From: Terriglobia bacterium
GTDB taxonomy: Bacteria > Acidobacteriota > Terriglobia > Bryobacterales > Bryobacteraceae
Assembly: GCA_021325175.1 (NCBI GenBank)
Contig: JAJPHS010000032.1
Coordinates: 28,731-92,730 of the forward strand
Direction of reading: 5' to 3'
DNA length: 64,000 nt
A model generated the notes under the pieces. The model was not told the DNA's origin. It saw only the letters and a list, made by a program, of their open reading frames with translations, and ran no database searches. Shown piece after piece: positions 7,189 to 17,260 of this stretch. How positions within the stretch are numbered: the first letter of the stretch is position 1; every line of letters starts with the position of its first letter. A program made the position numbers and the translations under genes.

Positions 7189-10100
7189 CTAAATGTTCCC
7201 TTCTTTGGTTTCCTGCGATTTGAATCCGTGGGTTTCCGGCTTGCGCCGCGCCTCCGGGAGATCGCGCTCCCAGGCTTTAAGCTCGATTTGCCGCGCCGCC
7301 AGCGGAGGACGGCCGCGGCTCTTGCGTCCGGCGACCAGCATTCCGGTGAACGCCTTGGATTCCTGAATGGCGACGTTCGGATCGCCGGCGAAGCCGATCA
7401 GATCGTTGGCCGCATCGCCGCGCACCAGGCCGTTTTTCGACCAATGGTACGGCAAGCCGATCTGATGAACCCGGCGATTCCCGATGCGCAGCGGCTTCAT
7501 GCGTTGTGTCACCAGCACGCGCGCCTCAATTTCGGCCCGCGCCGTGCGAATCGTGGCCCAGTCGCCATTCTGCAAGCCGTGCTCGGCCGCCAGTTCCGGC
7601 GAAATTTCACAAAACATCTCCGGCTGTAGTTCGCAGAGCCAGGAAAGCCATCGGCTCATGCCGCCGGCGGTGTGATGCTCGGTCAGGCGATACGTGGTAA
7701 TGACGTAAGGAAAGCGCGGATCATCGTAGGGGCGATGATACGGATTATCCTTGCCGTGCCATTCCATGCGCATCGGATTGCACTGCTGGCCGTAGAGCGG
7801 ATTCTTTATCACCGATTCTTGCGGTTCATAGTGTGTGGGCAAGGGACCGTCTTCAAGTCCGGCCGGCACGTAAATCCATGCTTTGCCGTCGGCCTGCATC
7901 ACGAACGGATCGGTCCCGGCGATGGTGTCTTTGCCGCGCGCGTCTTCCGAGGGACGATAGGTAGGCGGCCGATCGACGATAAAATCCGGAGTATCGAAGC
8001 CGGTCCATTGTTTTTTCGCTTCATCCCACCACACCAGCTTCTTTCTTTCCGACCACGGCTTGCCTTCCGGATCGGCGGATGCGCGGTTGTACATCAGATG
8101 CCGGTTGTGCGGCCACGCCCACGCCCATTCCGGCGCGACCCAGTTCTGCTCCCAATGAGGTTTGCGGCGAGCGGTCATGTTGATTCCATCGCGATAACAG
8201 CCGGAATAAATCCAGCAGCCGCAGGCCGTGGATCCGTCATCTTTTAACGACGTAAATCCTTCCACCGGATTGCCGTCGTCCACGTTATAGCCATTGATCT
8301 CCTTGAGCACCTCCTCAGCATTCACTTCCTGGCGCGGACCTTTGGTCGGATAATCCCAGGTGAGATCGCGAATCGGCCAGTTCCGCCGCTGATTGTATTC
8401 GGCTTCGTACAGCTTCTTTAGCCGCTTCCCAAGATGGTAAATAAAATCCAGATCGCTGCGGCAATCCTCCGGCGGATCGATCGCCTTGTGATGCCATTGC
8501 AGGAGTCTTTGGGTATTGGTGAATGAACCGTCTTTTTCCGTGTGCGCGGCCGACGGGAAGAAAAAAACTTCCGTCGCGATATCCTTCGGCTTGATCTCCC
8601 GGCGAGTCACTTCCGGACCTCCGCGCCAGAAATCCGCCGTTTCAATCAGCTCCATGTCGCGAACGACCAGCCACTCCAGATTGCGCAGTCCCTTGGCCTG
8701 AAGCAGGCCGTTCGCCGAGCCGACCACGGGATTTTCTCCCATGACGAAATAGCCTTTGACCTTTCCCACCGCCATATCGGCGACCGTGTTCATGTGCGAA
8801 TGGTCGCCGGTGAGCTGCGGGAGATGATCGTAGCACCAGTCGTTCTCTTTTTTCGCCGCGCCGCCGAAATACGCTTTCATCAGAGATATAAAATATTTCG
8901 GAAATTCGCCCCACCAGCCGGAAGGCGACTCATTGTTGGCCAGGTAGCTCGCCAGGTCCTTATCGTGCTTTGCCTTGGGCATGGGAAGATAGCCTGGCAG
9001 CAGATTGTAGAGAGTGGGAATATCCGTTGAGCCCTGAATCGATGCGTGCCCGCGAAGCGCCAGAATCCCCCCGCCCGGCCGGCCGATATTTCCCAACAGA
9101 AGTTGAATGATTGCCGCCGCGCGGATGTATTGCACTCCCACGGTATGCTGCGTCCATCCGACCGCGTAGCAAAACGCGCTGGTTCGTTCCCTGCCCGAGT
9201 TCCGGCACAGCGTTTCGGCGACTTTCAGGAAAAGATCCCGGGGAACACCGGTGATCTGCTCGACCATTTCCGGCGTGTACCGCGCGTAATGCCGCTTTAA
9301 AATCTGGAACACGCATCGAGGATGTTGAAGGGTCTTATCGACGTGCTTGGCCTGGATCGGCTCGCGTTGAATTTTGCCGGATTCGCCTTCGCGCTTCCCG
9401 GCGGCCGGCGTGGGATCGACGTCCTTGTACATCCAGCTTCGGTTCTGATATTTGTCGCTCTCCGGATTCCATCCGCTGAACAAACCGTTCAGATCTTCCG
9501 TATCCTGAAATTCGTCGGCCACGATCGCCGCCGCGTTGGTGTAATTCAACACATACTCTTTGAAGTAGGACTCCGTTTCGAGGATATGGCGAATAATCCC
9601 GCCGAGAAAAGCGATATCGGAACCGGCGCGAATCGGAACGTGGACGTTCGCGACGGCGCTGGTGCGCGTGAATCGGGGATCGACGTGAATAATGGTCGCG
9701 CCGCGCTCCCGTGCTTTCATCACCCAGCGAAACCCCACCGGATGGCACTCCGCCATGTTGGAGCCTTGAATGACGATGCAATCGGCGTTTTCGAGATCCT
9801 GCTGAAACGTGGTTGCGCCGCCGCGGCCGAACGAGGTCCCCAAACTGGGGACGGTGCTGGAGTGTCAAATTCGGGCCTGATTCTCGATCTGAACAATTCC
9901 GAGCGCGGTGAAAAGTTTCTTGAGGAGATAATTCTCTTCGTTATCAAGCGTCGCTCCGCCCAGGTGCGCCATCGCCATCGTGCGATGTGTTTCGTCTTCC
10001 CAATTCTGGTCGCGTGTTTTCTTGACTCGCTGGGCGAGCATATCCATCGCTTGTTCCAGCGGCAAGGTCTCCCACTCGGTTCCATAAGGACGCCGGTACA

Positions 10101-10419
10101 GGACCTGTCGCGGGCGATGTTTTGCCGTCACCAACTGGAACGTCGCCGCGCCTTTTGGACACAGGGAGCCGTGCGAAATGGGCGAGGCCGGATCGCCCTC
10201 CACATTCATGATTCGCTCGTCCTGAACGTACACCAGTTGCCCGCAGCCGACCGCGCAATAAGGACAGATGGAGCCCACCACCCGATCCGCCTTTTTCGTC
10301 CGCGCCTCCAGCTCGCGCGTTCGCGACGAGGCCGCCGTAGCTTCGAGTCCGAAAAGATCACGAGATTCAATCTGGCGAAGAATCGGCCAAGCCGCCGAAA
10401 AATCCTTGGTTTGTGCCAC
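7189..10419 (-). CDS. fdhA: Formate dehydrogenase catalytic subunit, selenocysteine-containing (TGA at 9865-9867 read as Sec)
   Basis: It is the molybdopterin (Mo/W) selenoenzyme that oxidises formate to CO2. The gene is one 1,076-residue protein interrupted by an in-frame TGA at codon 185. The context matches the formate dehydrogenase-N active site (NQAR-U-H followed by FGRG and a HPVGFRW motif). A hairpin lies just downstream (see 9836-9852). An N-terminal [4Fe-4S] site is seen in SICPYCAVGCGQ and SLCPKGA. No twin-arginine signal is present, unlike FdnG, so the enzyme probably faces the cytoplasm. The GTG start is supported by TATCAT six bases upstream. Read naively it would appear as two genes or a frameshift; the C-terminal piece has no start of its own at the break. 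selA, selB, selC and selD are not in the window. Confidence 0.93.
9836..9852 (-). promoter_or_regulatory. SECIS-like hairpin for selenocysteine insertion in fdhA
   Basis: In the transcript, the sequence 12 bases after the UGA folds into a stem GTCCCC/GGGGAC with the loop AGTTT. The stem has 6 perfect pairs, or 7 if the closing A-T is formed. Bacterial SECIS elements are hairpins shortly after the UGA with a GU in the apical loop; here the loop sits about 19-23 bases after the UGA and contains GU. The hairpin is inside the coding sequence. Confidence 0.8.
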
Positions 10420-10425
10420 GAGGAT

Positions 10426-10431
10426 ATGATA
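10426..10431 (-). promoter_or_regulatory. -10-like hexamer of fdhA (probably leaderless)
   Basis: On the minus strand TATCAT is followed by 6 bases and then the GTG start of fdhA. No ribosome-binding site is present at usable distance. It suggests the formate dehydrogenase operon has its own promoter in the 51-base gap after the GH15 gene. Confidence 0.5.
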
Positions 10432-10470
10432 CTTCCGCGGAGGGGTGGTTTCCGTAAAATCCCCGGGCCG

Positions 10471-12285
10471 TTACTGGCGATCCAGATGACGGTCGAGATT
10501 GAACGCGGCGCTGATCAGCGCCAGATGCGTGAACGCCTGCGGGAAATTTCCCAGCGCCTGACCCTGCAAACTGGTCTGCTCGGCGTACAAGCCGAGGTGA
10601 TTTGCATAGGCCAGCATGTGCTCGAACAACAAGCGCGCATCGTCGAGTTTTCCGGCGCGCGTGAGCGCCTCCACCAGCCAGAACGTGCACAAATCGAAGG
10701 TGCCCTCGCGGCCCTTCAGCCCGTCGGGAGATTCCTTCAGATCGTAGCGGAAAACCAAACCGTCGGAGACGAGCCCGCGCTCGTCCGGCGGTTTCATGAT
10801 CGCATCCAGCGTACCGAGCATCATCGGATCCGACGGCGCGACGAACCGCACCAACGGCATCAGCAAAGCGGAGGCATCCAGCGAGTCGCTCCCGAAGGAC
10901 TGCACGAATGCGTTTCGTTTAGGATTCCAGCCGCGGCTCATGATCGTTTCGTAAATGCGGTCGCGCGTCTCCATCCACTTTCGCCAGTTCGCGGGAAAAG
11001 CCCGCTGGCTCGCCAGGCGCAGCGCCCGATCCAGCGCGACCCAGCACATCATCTTTGAAAAGACAAATTCGCGCCGTCCTCCGCGCACTTCCCAGATCGC
11101 GTCGTCCTTTTGCTCCCAGTTCGCCGCCACCCAATCGGTCAGCCGGCGAAGATAAGTCCACAGGTCATAGGAAATCGGGTCGCCGTGTTTGTTATAGAGA
11201 TAGACCGAATCCATCAGCTCGCCGTAAATATCGAGCTGAAGCTGTTTGTATGCGGCGTTTCCGATGCGCACCGGACGCGATCCTTTATAACCTTCAAGAT
11301 GATCCAGAGTTTCTTCCTCCAGGCTATGCCGGCCGTCAATTCCATACATCACCTGCAAGGTTCCGTCTTGTTTCATCTCATGACAGCGGGCATCGAGAAA
11401 GGACATGAACTTCGCGGCCTCCTCCACAAACCCGATGCGAAGAAGGGCATAGATCGTAAACGCTGAATCCCGTATCCAGGTGTAACGATAGTCCCAGTTG
11501 CGCGTTCCGCCGATGACCTCCGGCAGGCTACAGGTGGGCGCGGCGACAATCGCTCCCGTGGGTTCGAAAGTGAGCAGTTTTAGCAACAGCGCCGAACGAT
11601 TGACCGTTTCCCGCCAGCGGCCGTGATATTGGCTCTTATGGAGCCAGCGGCGCCAAAAATCCACCGTTGCGCGAAACAACGTTTCACTTTGCGCCTTGCC
11701 CATGCCCGGTTGTTGATCCTGCGCCGGGCCGTATATCTCGAAGGTCTGGCTTTCGCCGGCCTTCAACGTAAATTCCGAAACGAGCGCTCCTTCCTGCCGC
11801 TGCCATTTGACGCGGGAAGCCAGACGCAAAGTAAGCTTCCGGGAGTGGAAGTTAATACCACCTTCCTGAAATTCAACTTCGTGGGGGTCGCGAGCATAGT
11901 TAAACGCCGGTTTGCATTCCGCGCGAAATTTCATTTCGCCGCGAACCACTTTGAGCTGGCGGATGATGCCGTCGTAGCCATGGCCCTCCTGCGGCACCAC
12001 GGGCATATAGTCGATAATTTCGGCCGCTCCTTCGGCGGCAAGAAAGCGAGTTACCAAAATGTTGGTGTCGGCCCAATACAGTTGTTTGTAACTGAGATCG
12101 CGCACTTGAGGCGTAATGCGGAAGTGCCCGCCCTTGCCGGCATCGAGAATCGCGCCGAAGATGCTGGGCGAGTCGAAGTGGGGATAACAAAACCAGTCGA
12201 TGGATCCGGATCGCGATACCAATGCCACCGTCAGCATGTTCCCGATCACGCCGTAATCTTCGATCGGCTCGTATTGATTCCTCAT
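10471..12285 (-). CDS. Glycoside hydrolase family 15 protein (glucoamylase/trehalase-like)
   Basis: It is a soluble cytoplasmic hydrolase of alpha-glucosides; related bacterial proteins act on trehalose or on maltodextrins. The 604-residue protein starts with the family pattern [29 protein letters not shown]. The (alpha/alpha)6 domain has [19 protein letters not shown], then [16 protein letters not shown] and LYAEQ near the end, where the general base Glu is found in the family. No signal peptide. The substrate is not decided by the sequence. It is followed by fdhA on the same strand and faces a VTT-domain gene 32 bases away. Confidence 0.9.
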   Translation of the reverse strand: MRNQYEPIEDYGVIGNMLTVALVSRSGSIDWFCYPHFDSPSIFGAILDAGKGGHFRITPQVRDLSYKQLYWADTNILVTRFLAAEGAAEIIDYMPVVPQEGHGYDGIIRQLKVVRGEMKFRAECKPAFNYARDPHEVEFQEGGINFHSRKLTLRLASRVKWQRQEGALVSEFTLKAGESQTFEIYGPAQDQQPGMGKAQSETLFRATVDFWRRWLHKSQYHGRWRETVNRSALLLKLLTFEPTGAIVAAPTCSLPEVIGGTRNWDYRYTWIRDSAFTIYALLRIGFVEEAAKFMSFLDARCHEMKQDGTLQVMYGIDGRHSLEEETLDHLEGYKGSRPVRIGNAAYKQLQLDIYGELMDSVYLYNKHGDPISYDLWTYLRRLTDWVAANWEQKDDAIWEVRGGRREFVFSKMMCWVALDRALRLASQRAFPANWRKWMETRDRIYETIMSRGWNPKRNAFVQSFGSDSLDASALLMPLVRFVAPSDPMMLGTLDAIMKPPDERGLVSDGLVFRYDLKESPDGLKGREGTFDLCTFWLVEALTRAGKLDDARLLFEHMLAYANHLGLYAEQTSLQGQALGNFPQAFTHLALISAAFNLDRHLDRQ

Positions 12286-12317
12286 CTCAACTAGAGACGA
12301 ACAACCTGGCAGCCGGA

Positions 12318-12941
12318 GTGCAACAAAAAAAACCAGTGCATCGCTTTTTTGCGTTTTTCCTGCACCTTGGAGTATTCGGACCGCTCATTCTCGGAGTGCT
12401 CGACTCATCGTTTCTGTTTTTGCCGTTCGGAAATGACATTTTGATCGTGGTGCTGATCGCAAGAAAACACCAGGAATACGCCTGGTATGTGCTGCTGGCG
12501 GCGGCAGGCTCAACGGCAGGGGTTCTTCTTCTGGATCTGGTTTGCCGGAAAGGCGGTGAAGAAGGATTGCGGAAAATGCTCAAGCCGAAACGTTACGAAT
12601 ACTTCGAGCAAAAGATGGATAAGCGAGCCGGGCTGATGATCGCGCTCGCCTGTATTGCCCCGCCGCCGTTTCCGTTCACGCCGGTGATCGCCGCCGCCAG
12701 TGCGTTCCAGTATCCGCGAAAGCGCGAACTTCTGATCGTGTTTTTTGCGCGGCTGGTCCGTTTTTCGCTTGTCGGGCTGGCGGCGATCTTGCTTGGCGAT
12801 GAGATTCTTCGAATTGTGAAATCGGGTCCGTTTTATTGGGCCATGATCGGCTTTATCGTTTTGTGCGCGGTGGGAAGCGCGTATTCGGTCTACGGATGGG
12901 TCAAGCGCAGCAAGCGCGCTCCTGCGGCCCGGCCGGCTTGA
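12318..12941 (+). CDS. VTT/DedA-like membrane protein (YqaA type)
   Basis: It is an inner-membrane protein of the VTT (SNARE-associated) superfamily, whose members act in lipid scrambling or membrane homeostasis. About five hydrophobic segments are seen. The family-like motifs are [18 protein letters not shown] near the start, a glycine-rich segment [24 protein letters not shown], and the re-entrant-loop-like [24 protein letters not shown]. The start is uncertain: the frame is open back into the opposite GH15 gene. I chose GTG 12318, which gives 207 residues with the first helix intact; GTG 12336 is also possible. Confidence 0.75.
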   Translation: MQQKKPVHRFFAFFLHLGVFGPLILGVLDSSFLFLPFGNDILIVVLIARKHQEYAWYVLLAAAGSTAGVLLLDLVCRKGGEEGLRKMLKPKRYEYFEQKMDKRAGLMIALACIAPPPFPFTPVIAAASAFQYPRKRELLIVFFARLVRFSLVGLAAILLGDEILRIVKSGPFYWAMIGFIVLCAVGSAYSVYGWVKRSKRAPAARPA

Positions 12942-12964
12942 CCACGATTGATCTGTTCCCGTGG

Positions 12965-12970
12965 TACTCT
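12965..12970 (+). promoter_or_regulatory. -10-like hexamer of the Nudix gene
   Basis: TACTCT ends 6 bases before the TTG at 12977, matching the spacing of other probable leaderless genes here. It is one of the weaker hexamers. Confidence 0.3.
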
Positions 12971-12976
12971 CGCGAT

Positions 12977-13444
12977 TTGACTAAAAAAAGCGCCGGACTC
13001 CTGATGTATCGCCGCCGCGGCGAAGAGCTCGAAGTTTTCCTGGCCCATCCCGGCGGGCCGTTCTGGTCGAAAAAGGATGCGTGGACGATTCCCAAGGGCG
13101 AATTCGAAGAGAACGAATCTCCGCTCGAAGCCGCGAAGCGCGAATTTCGCGAAGAGACCGGATTTGACGCCCAAGGCGAATTTATCGAATTAGGCGAGAT
13201 CACGCAGCCCGGCGGAAAGCGCGTGCTGGCGTGGGCTTTTGAAGGCGATTGCGATCCGTCCAGGCTGGTGAGCAATACGTGCTGGATCGAATGGCCGCAA
13301 AACTCCGGCCGGCAGCTTGAAATCCCGGAGATCGACCGCGGCGCCTGGTTTTCCATCCCCGGCGCGCGTAAGAAAATCTTCCGAGGCCAGGAAACGTTGC
13401 TTGACCGCCTGGTCTCCCGGATTCAGCAAAAATCGGCCAACTGA
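12977..13444 (+). CDS. Nudix hydrolase
   Basis: It is a nucleoside-diphosphate-X hydrolase. The 155-residue protein carries the Nudix box G-x5-E-x7-REUxEExGU as GEFEENESPLEAAKREFREETGF near residues 37-60. The N-terminus SAGLLMYRRR and HPGGPFWSKKD is typical of a subgroup annotated as predicted NTP pyrophosphohydrolase. I chose TTG 12977 because family members begin just before SAGLL and a -10-like hexamer lies six bases upstream; the frame is open much further upstream through the previous gene. The substrate is unknown. Confidence 0.88.
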   Translation: MTKKSAGLLMYRRRGEELEVFLAHPGGPFWSKKDAWTIPKGEFEENESPLEAAKREFREETGFDAQGEFIELGEITQPGGKRVLAWAFEGDCDPSRLVSNTCWIEWPQNSGRQLEIPEIDRGAWFSIPGARKKIFRGQETLLDRLVSRIQQKSAN

Positions 13445-13476
13445 ATCGAAGCCGGGAGGGATGCCGCAACGCGCGT

Positions 13477-13947
13477 TTATTTCCAGGCTCCCAGCAAACG
13501 CCGGATCAGCACGAATTGGCCGAGATGATAGGCGTTATGATCGGCCACCAGCAGCGCCTCGCGCAAAATCGTCTGCCCCTCGCCATGCGGGATTCGCGCC
13601 AATAGATCGGTGCGCGGATTCTCCACCAGCGCGCACATCTCGTCCAGATTTTCGCGAAATTGCCGGACGCTCCTGCTCCACGCCGCCGCGCTCGGCGGAG
13701 CGGGCGATTCCGGCCAATATCCCTCCGGCCACTTTGGCGATTTATGATTCGCGTCGCGGCTGAATTCGAGAATGTCCCACTGCGCGATGCGCATGTGTTC
13801 CAGAATCTCCCAGGGCGAATGCGGCGAGCCTTTGGGACGCGTGCCGCGCAGCTTCGCCGGAAGGCCTTTCATCGCCGAATCGAAATCGAGGTGCGCGTTT
13901 CCGCCTCTCAGTAAACTCACAAGCTGCTCGCGAACCGGTTCGCTCAT
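13477..13947 (-). CDS. DinB-like four-helix-bundle protein
   Basis: It belongs to the DinB/YfiT superfamily of four-helix proteins that often bind a metal through three histidines. Candidate ligands are His51 (ILEHMRIAQWDI), His137 (VADHNAYHLG) and His141. The family includes bacillithiol- or mycothiol-dependent transferases and many proteins of unknown role, so no reaction is assigned. At 156 residues it has the usual length. It is convergent with the Nudix gene. Confidence 0.8.
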   Translation of the reverse strand: MSEPVREQLVSLLRGGNAHLDFDSAMKGLPAKLRGTRPKGSPHSPWEILEHMRIAQWDILEFSRDANHKSPKWPEGYWPESPAPPSAAAWSRSVRQFRENLDEMCALVENPRTDLLARIPHGEGQTILREALLVADHNAYHLGQFVLIRRLLGAWK

Positions 13948-13972
13948 GCCGTACTTTTATCATGAAACCGGC

Positions 13973-16558
13973 TCAGAACTCATAGCGAAACAGCAGCCGA
14001 AGCGAGCGCGATTCCTGAATCGCCACCGGCAGCCGTTCCGAAAACTGGGGCGAGCTCACATCCGATTCCTGAATTTTTTGTCCGGAGTTCGTCACATTCA
14101 TCGCGTCGATGGCACCCGTGAAAACTCCAAAGCGCGATCGGAACTCGCGAGCGGCGCGCAGATTCCAGTTGAAAACGTACTCCGCGCGATTGCCGTTTCC
14201 CGGATTGCCGCGGATGGTCGCGGCGACAACCACCGGACCTTGCGGCAAGCCCGTAACCAGCAGCCGCCGCGCGAAAGGCAAGCCGTCGAGATAGACCGCC
14301 GCGGCCGTCAACTGAACCCCCCAGGGCAATCGATACGCGCCGCGCAGCTTGCCTACGAATCCACGATCGAAATAGTTTCGCCCACCCGCATTGATCAGCG
14401 TGTTGGGATTGAGCCCAAGCGCTCCGATCACACCTGGATCATTTTCAATCGCGCTGTCACCCGGATTGGTGGGGCCCCAGGCGTTTTCCGCCGTGAACGA
14501 CGCCTCAACAAAGAAGCTCCTCAAACGAACTCGCAGCGCCGAAACAATACCCGATGTTTCAAAGCGCAGATCCGGCGGATTCGTGAGCAAATATCGATCC
14601 TGGCCGAATGTCGCCGGATTTTGCGCATAAACCGTGATCGTCTGTCCTCCCAGCGAATCGAAAAAGGGCGTCGGAGTGTAGGCGGAAAATGGAACACCCG
14701 GATCCGTCAGGGCGATGCGGCGCTTATCGTCGCGCCGATAAAGGTGCGCGACAAAAGAGATGGTACGCGTGACCCCGAGTTGCGCCGCGATGTCGAACTC
14801 GTCTGCGTACGGACGCTTGAGGGACGGCGAAATGGAGGAATAGGCGCCGCCGAAGCGCGCGAGCATAGGTCCAGTCCCGGCGGAGCTTCCGCCAAGCCAC
14901 TGGTATACCGTTCCGCTGAGGCTGTTCGGATTATCGAAGTCGAGGTAGCGCGCCGCGATCGGCGAATAGACCCGAAAATATGCGCCACGAAATACCACGC
15001 GCCGCGCGGGACGCCACGCAAAAGCCGCGCGCGGCGAAATGCTGATCCACGAAATCGGCGAGCCGCGTGAAAAGTCGGCCAGCGCGCCGGCGTCGATCGA
15101 GAAATTTTTAGTGACGCGGGCATGATCGGCCGCGTATGCCGTGAATGACCGGATGGTTCCGGCCGATTCCGCCGGAGTATTGAGATCCACGATAAAAGCA
15201 GGCGCGGCGCCCGCCGTGATCCAGGTCATGTTCGAAGGCGCGGTGAATCGATTCCGCGCGCTGGCGGTCATCCATCCGGCGCCCGCCACGAAATTATTCC
15301 GCGCCGAGCCGAACAGCGAGCGCGGCTGCCATGCTCCTTCGATCGCTTCGCGCGTTCGCGACGCGCGATTATTCAGCGGAGGCGCGCCCGCCGCCGCGCC
15401 ATCCAGCAACTCGACCACGCTTCGCGCATCCGCGTTTTCCGGCGCCGTGCCGAGCCTCGCGGCCGCATACTGGTATCGAACTTCGGTCAAACCGCCGTCT
15501 TCGTGAGTCCATCCGAGTTGCAACGCATCGAAGCGGTCCGATTCGCTTTGCCCGTCGAATCCGCCTGGCAGAACAAAGGACGGCGAATCGGCCCAGCCGC
15601 CGAGCGCCTCAATTCCCGCGGGCATGGCGAAGTTTGAAAGACTGAGGCGCGAGCCGCTATAGACCGCGTCCAAGCGATCCTTTTCATCGAGCCGGACGCG
15701 ACCGCCCAGATTGCCGTAAAGCGCGCGCGTGTCTTGATCCCCCGCTGCGAGTGCTTCGGTCTGGGAGGACCATTGCCCCGCGATTGCGGCGAACAGGTCC
15801 GCCCGCCCTGAAACCGGCCCGCCGATTTGAGCCGCATCATGCGTGAACCAGCGAAAGTACTCCGCTTGTTGAACGATTCCTCGGCTTGCGGGCGGCGGCA
15901 GGTTGGACCACGCCAAGGCCGATCCGCTTTCCGCCGTTGAAATGCTTCCGTGCCAGCACCGGCGCGCTTCTTCGAGAAATACTCCGGCCTCGCTCGCAAA
16001 CGCATCGGAGGTGATTTGCGAAAATCTGGCGCGCATCTCCATCCCGGCGATCGCATCCGGATCGGCGAGCAGTAAGGGTCGGCCCGGCTGATAGGGATCT
16101 GTCGTATTCATGCCGTTCAGCTTGAATTCGGTCGCGGTCCAGGACATCGCGCGATCGGAGATAAGCGCCAGCCGGTTATCGCGGAGTCCGGTGAAATCGA
16201 GCGGAGCGGTGACGGCGGCCGCCTCGCGATTCAGCAGGATTCCCTGCACGCTGAACGGCATGGGATATCGAACCGCCGGCTGGGGAACGGCGGTCAAAGT
16301 TACGCGCGTGATTCGCAGCGGCCGCACAAAAATTTCAGTGTTGTTGATCCGGTAGCGTCCATACGGCAGGATCAGCTTGAACCTGCCTTCGGCATCGCTG
16401 CGGGCGGAGGCGTGTAATCCCGCCCCACCAACCGCCGAAATCGCCACGCCCGAAAGCGGGCGGCCATCGCGATCGCGAACGCTGCCCTCGACAATGCCTG
16501 TCGTGATCTGCGCCCGCAGCGCCGCCGCCGCGGCCAGCATCAGCACGGCCTTCCTCAT
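13973..16558 (-). CDS. Oar-like TonB-dependent outer-membrane receptor with carboxypeptidase-regulatory N-terminus
   Basis: It is a large outer-membrane beta-barrel of the type abundant in Acidobacteriota. The 861-residue protein begins with a signal peptide (MRKAVLMLAAAAALRAQ), then a carboxypeptidase-regulatory-like Ig fold (TTGIVEGSVRDRDGRPLSGVAISAV, SDAEGRFKLILPYGRY). The rest alternates short hydrophobic strands and ends in RLLFRYEF, the aromatic terminus of outer-membrane barrels. A clear plug domain or TonB box is not obvious. I start at ATG 16558; the frame stays open to 17056, but that region is covered by the opposite gene. The ligand is unknown; oligosaccharide or peptide uptake is typical for relatives. 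Confidence 0.82.
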   Translation of the reverse strand: MRKAVLMLAAAAALRAQITTGIVEGSVRDRDGRPLSGVAISAVGGAGLHASARSDAEGRFKLILPYGRYRINNTEIFVRPLRITRVTLTAVPQPAVRYPMPFSVQGILLNREAAAVTAPLDFTGLRDNRLALISDRAMSWTATEFKLNGMNTTDPYQPGRPLLLADPDAIAGMEMRARFSQITSDAFASEAGVFLEEARRCWHGSISTAESGSALAWSNLPPPASRGIVQQAEYFRWFTHDAAQIGGPVSGRADLFAAIAGQWSSQTEALAAGDQDTRALYGNLGGRVRLDEKDRLDAVYSGSRLSLSNFAMPAGIEALGGWADSPSFVLPGGFDGQSESDRFDALQLGWTHEDGGLTEVRYQYAAARLGTAPENADARSVVELLDGAAAGAPPLNNRASRTREAIEGAWQPRSLFGSARNNFVAGAGWMTASARNRFTAPSNMTWITAGAAPAFIVDLNTPAESAGTIRSFTAYAADHARVTKNFSIDAGALADFSRGSPISWISISPRAAFAWRPARRVVFRGAYFRVYSPIAARYLDFDNPNSLSGTVYQWLGGSSAGTGPMLARFGGAYSSISPSLKRPYADEFDIAAQLGVTRTISFVAHLYRRDDKRRIALTDPGVPFSAYTPTPFFDSLGGQTITVYAQNPATFGQDRYLLTNPPDLRFETSGIVSALRVRLRSFFVEASFTAENAWGPTNPGDSAIENDPGVIGALGLNPNTLINAGGRNYFDRGFVGKLRGAYRLPWGVQLTAAAVYLDGLPFARRLLVTGLPQGPVVVAATIRGNPGNGNRAEYVFNWNLRAAREFRSRFGVFTGAIDAMNVTNSGQKIQESDVSSPQFSERLPVAIQESRSLRLLFRYEF

Positions 16559-16660
16559 CCGGGCCACGGCAAATAAGAACGAAACGCGCCGTAAAAATTT
16601 CGCGAATGTCACGGCAACATGAATGGAAACAGGCTTGCTTGCTGTAATAGTCGTCGAACG

Positions 16661-17260
16661 ATGCGCCGCTTGCTCATCTTCGCGGGATGTGTCGCCGGCT
16701 TCGCCGCCGCGCAGAACGCCGACTTTCCATCCGGCGTGTACGAACCGATCAGCGGCGGCGCGCGCGTCACCTGGGCCGTCCGCGATACTCTCGGCCTGCC
16801 GAGCCTGGCCGGCGGATTGGTGAGCGCTGGCTGGGGAACCCTGCTCGATCGTCCGCCGGAGTATGGCACGCACGCGCTCGGCTTCGCTAAGCGATACGGA
16901 ATGCGCATGACCGGAGTCGCAACCGAGAGCGCCATGGAAGCGAGCCTCGGAGCCTTGTGGGGAGAGGATCCGCGCTATTTTCGCGACGTGGATGCGCCAT
17001 TCGGGCATCGCTTGCGGCACGTAATCAAGTTTACGTTTCTCGCCGAAAACCCCCACGGCGAATTGCGGCCCGCCTATGCACGCTACGCGGCCATGAGCGG
17101 AAGTAATTTTCTTTCAAACGCCTGGCGGGCGGATAGCGAAGCCAACACCACGCATGCCATCGAACGCATCGGGCTCGGGTTTCTGGGCCGCTTGAGCAAA
17201 AATGCCGCTATCGAATTCTGGCCGGATATTCGGGCCCACGTGTTCCACTATGGCCGTTAA
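16661..17260 (+). CDS. Secreted or envelope protein of an uncharacterised acidobacterial family
   Basis: The function is not known. The 199-residue protein has a signal peptide (MRRLLIFAGCVAGFAAAQ). The mature part has YGTHALGFAKRYGMRMTGVA, GEDPRYFRDVD and GFLGRLSKNAAIEFWPDI. The YGT-GFGKR and DPRYFR pattern is one I recall from many acidobacterial envelope proteins of unknown role (from memory, not searched). It is divergent from the TonB receptor gene, 102 bases away, so a shared envelope role is possible. Its TAA overlaps the PilZ stop codon of the opposite strand (TTAA at 17257-17260). Confidence 0.7.
   Translation: MRRLLIFAGCVAGFAAAQNADFPSGVYEPISGGARVTWAVRDTLGLPSLAGGLVSAGWGTLLDRPPEYGTHALGFAKRYGMRMTGVATESAMEASLGALWGEDPRYFRDVDAPFGHRLRHVIKFTFLAENPHGELRPAYARYAAMSGSNFLSNAWRADSEANTTHAIERIGLGFLGRLSKNAAIEFWPDIRAHVFHYGR

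Noticed and set aside
9844..9867. The TGA in fdhA as a frameshift or pseudogene break
   Set aside because: Both sides are in the same frame, the position is the known Sec site, and a SECIS-like hairpin follows.
9322..11058. A 578-codon plus-strand frame opposite fdhA and the GH15 gene
   Set aside because: Antisense to two clearly conserved genes; composition is His/Arg-rich as expected for a shadow in GC-rich DNA.
16559..17056. N-terminal extension of the TonB receptor to 17056
   Set aside because: It has no signal peptide and is antisense to the secreted protein at 16661; the signal peptide begins at ATG 16558.
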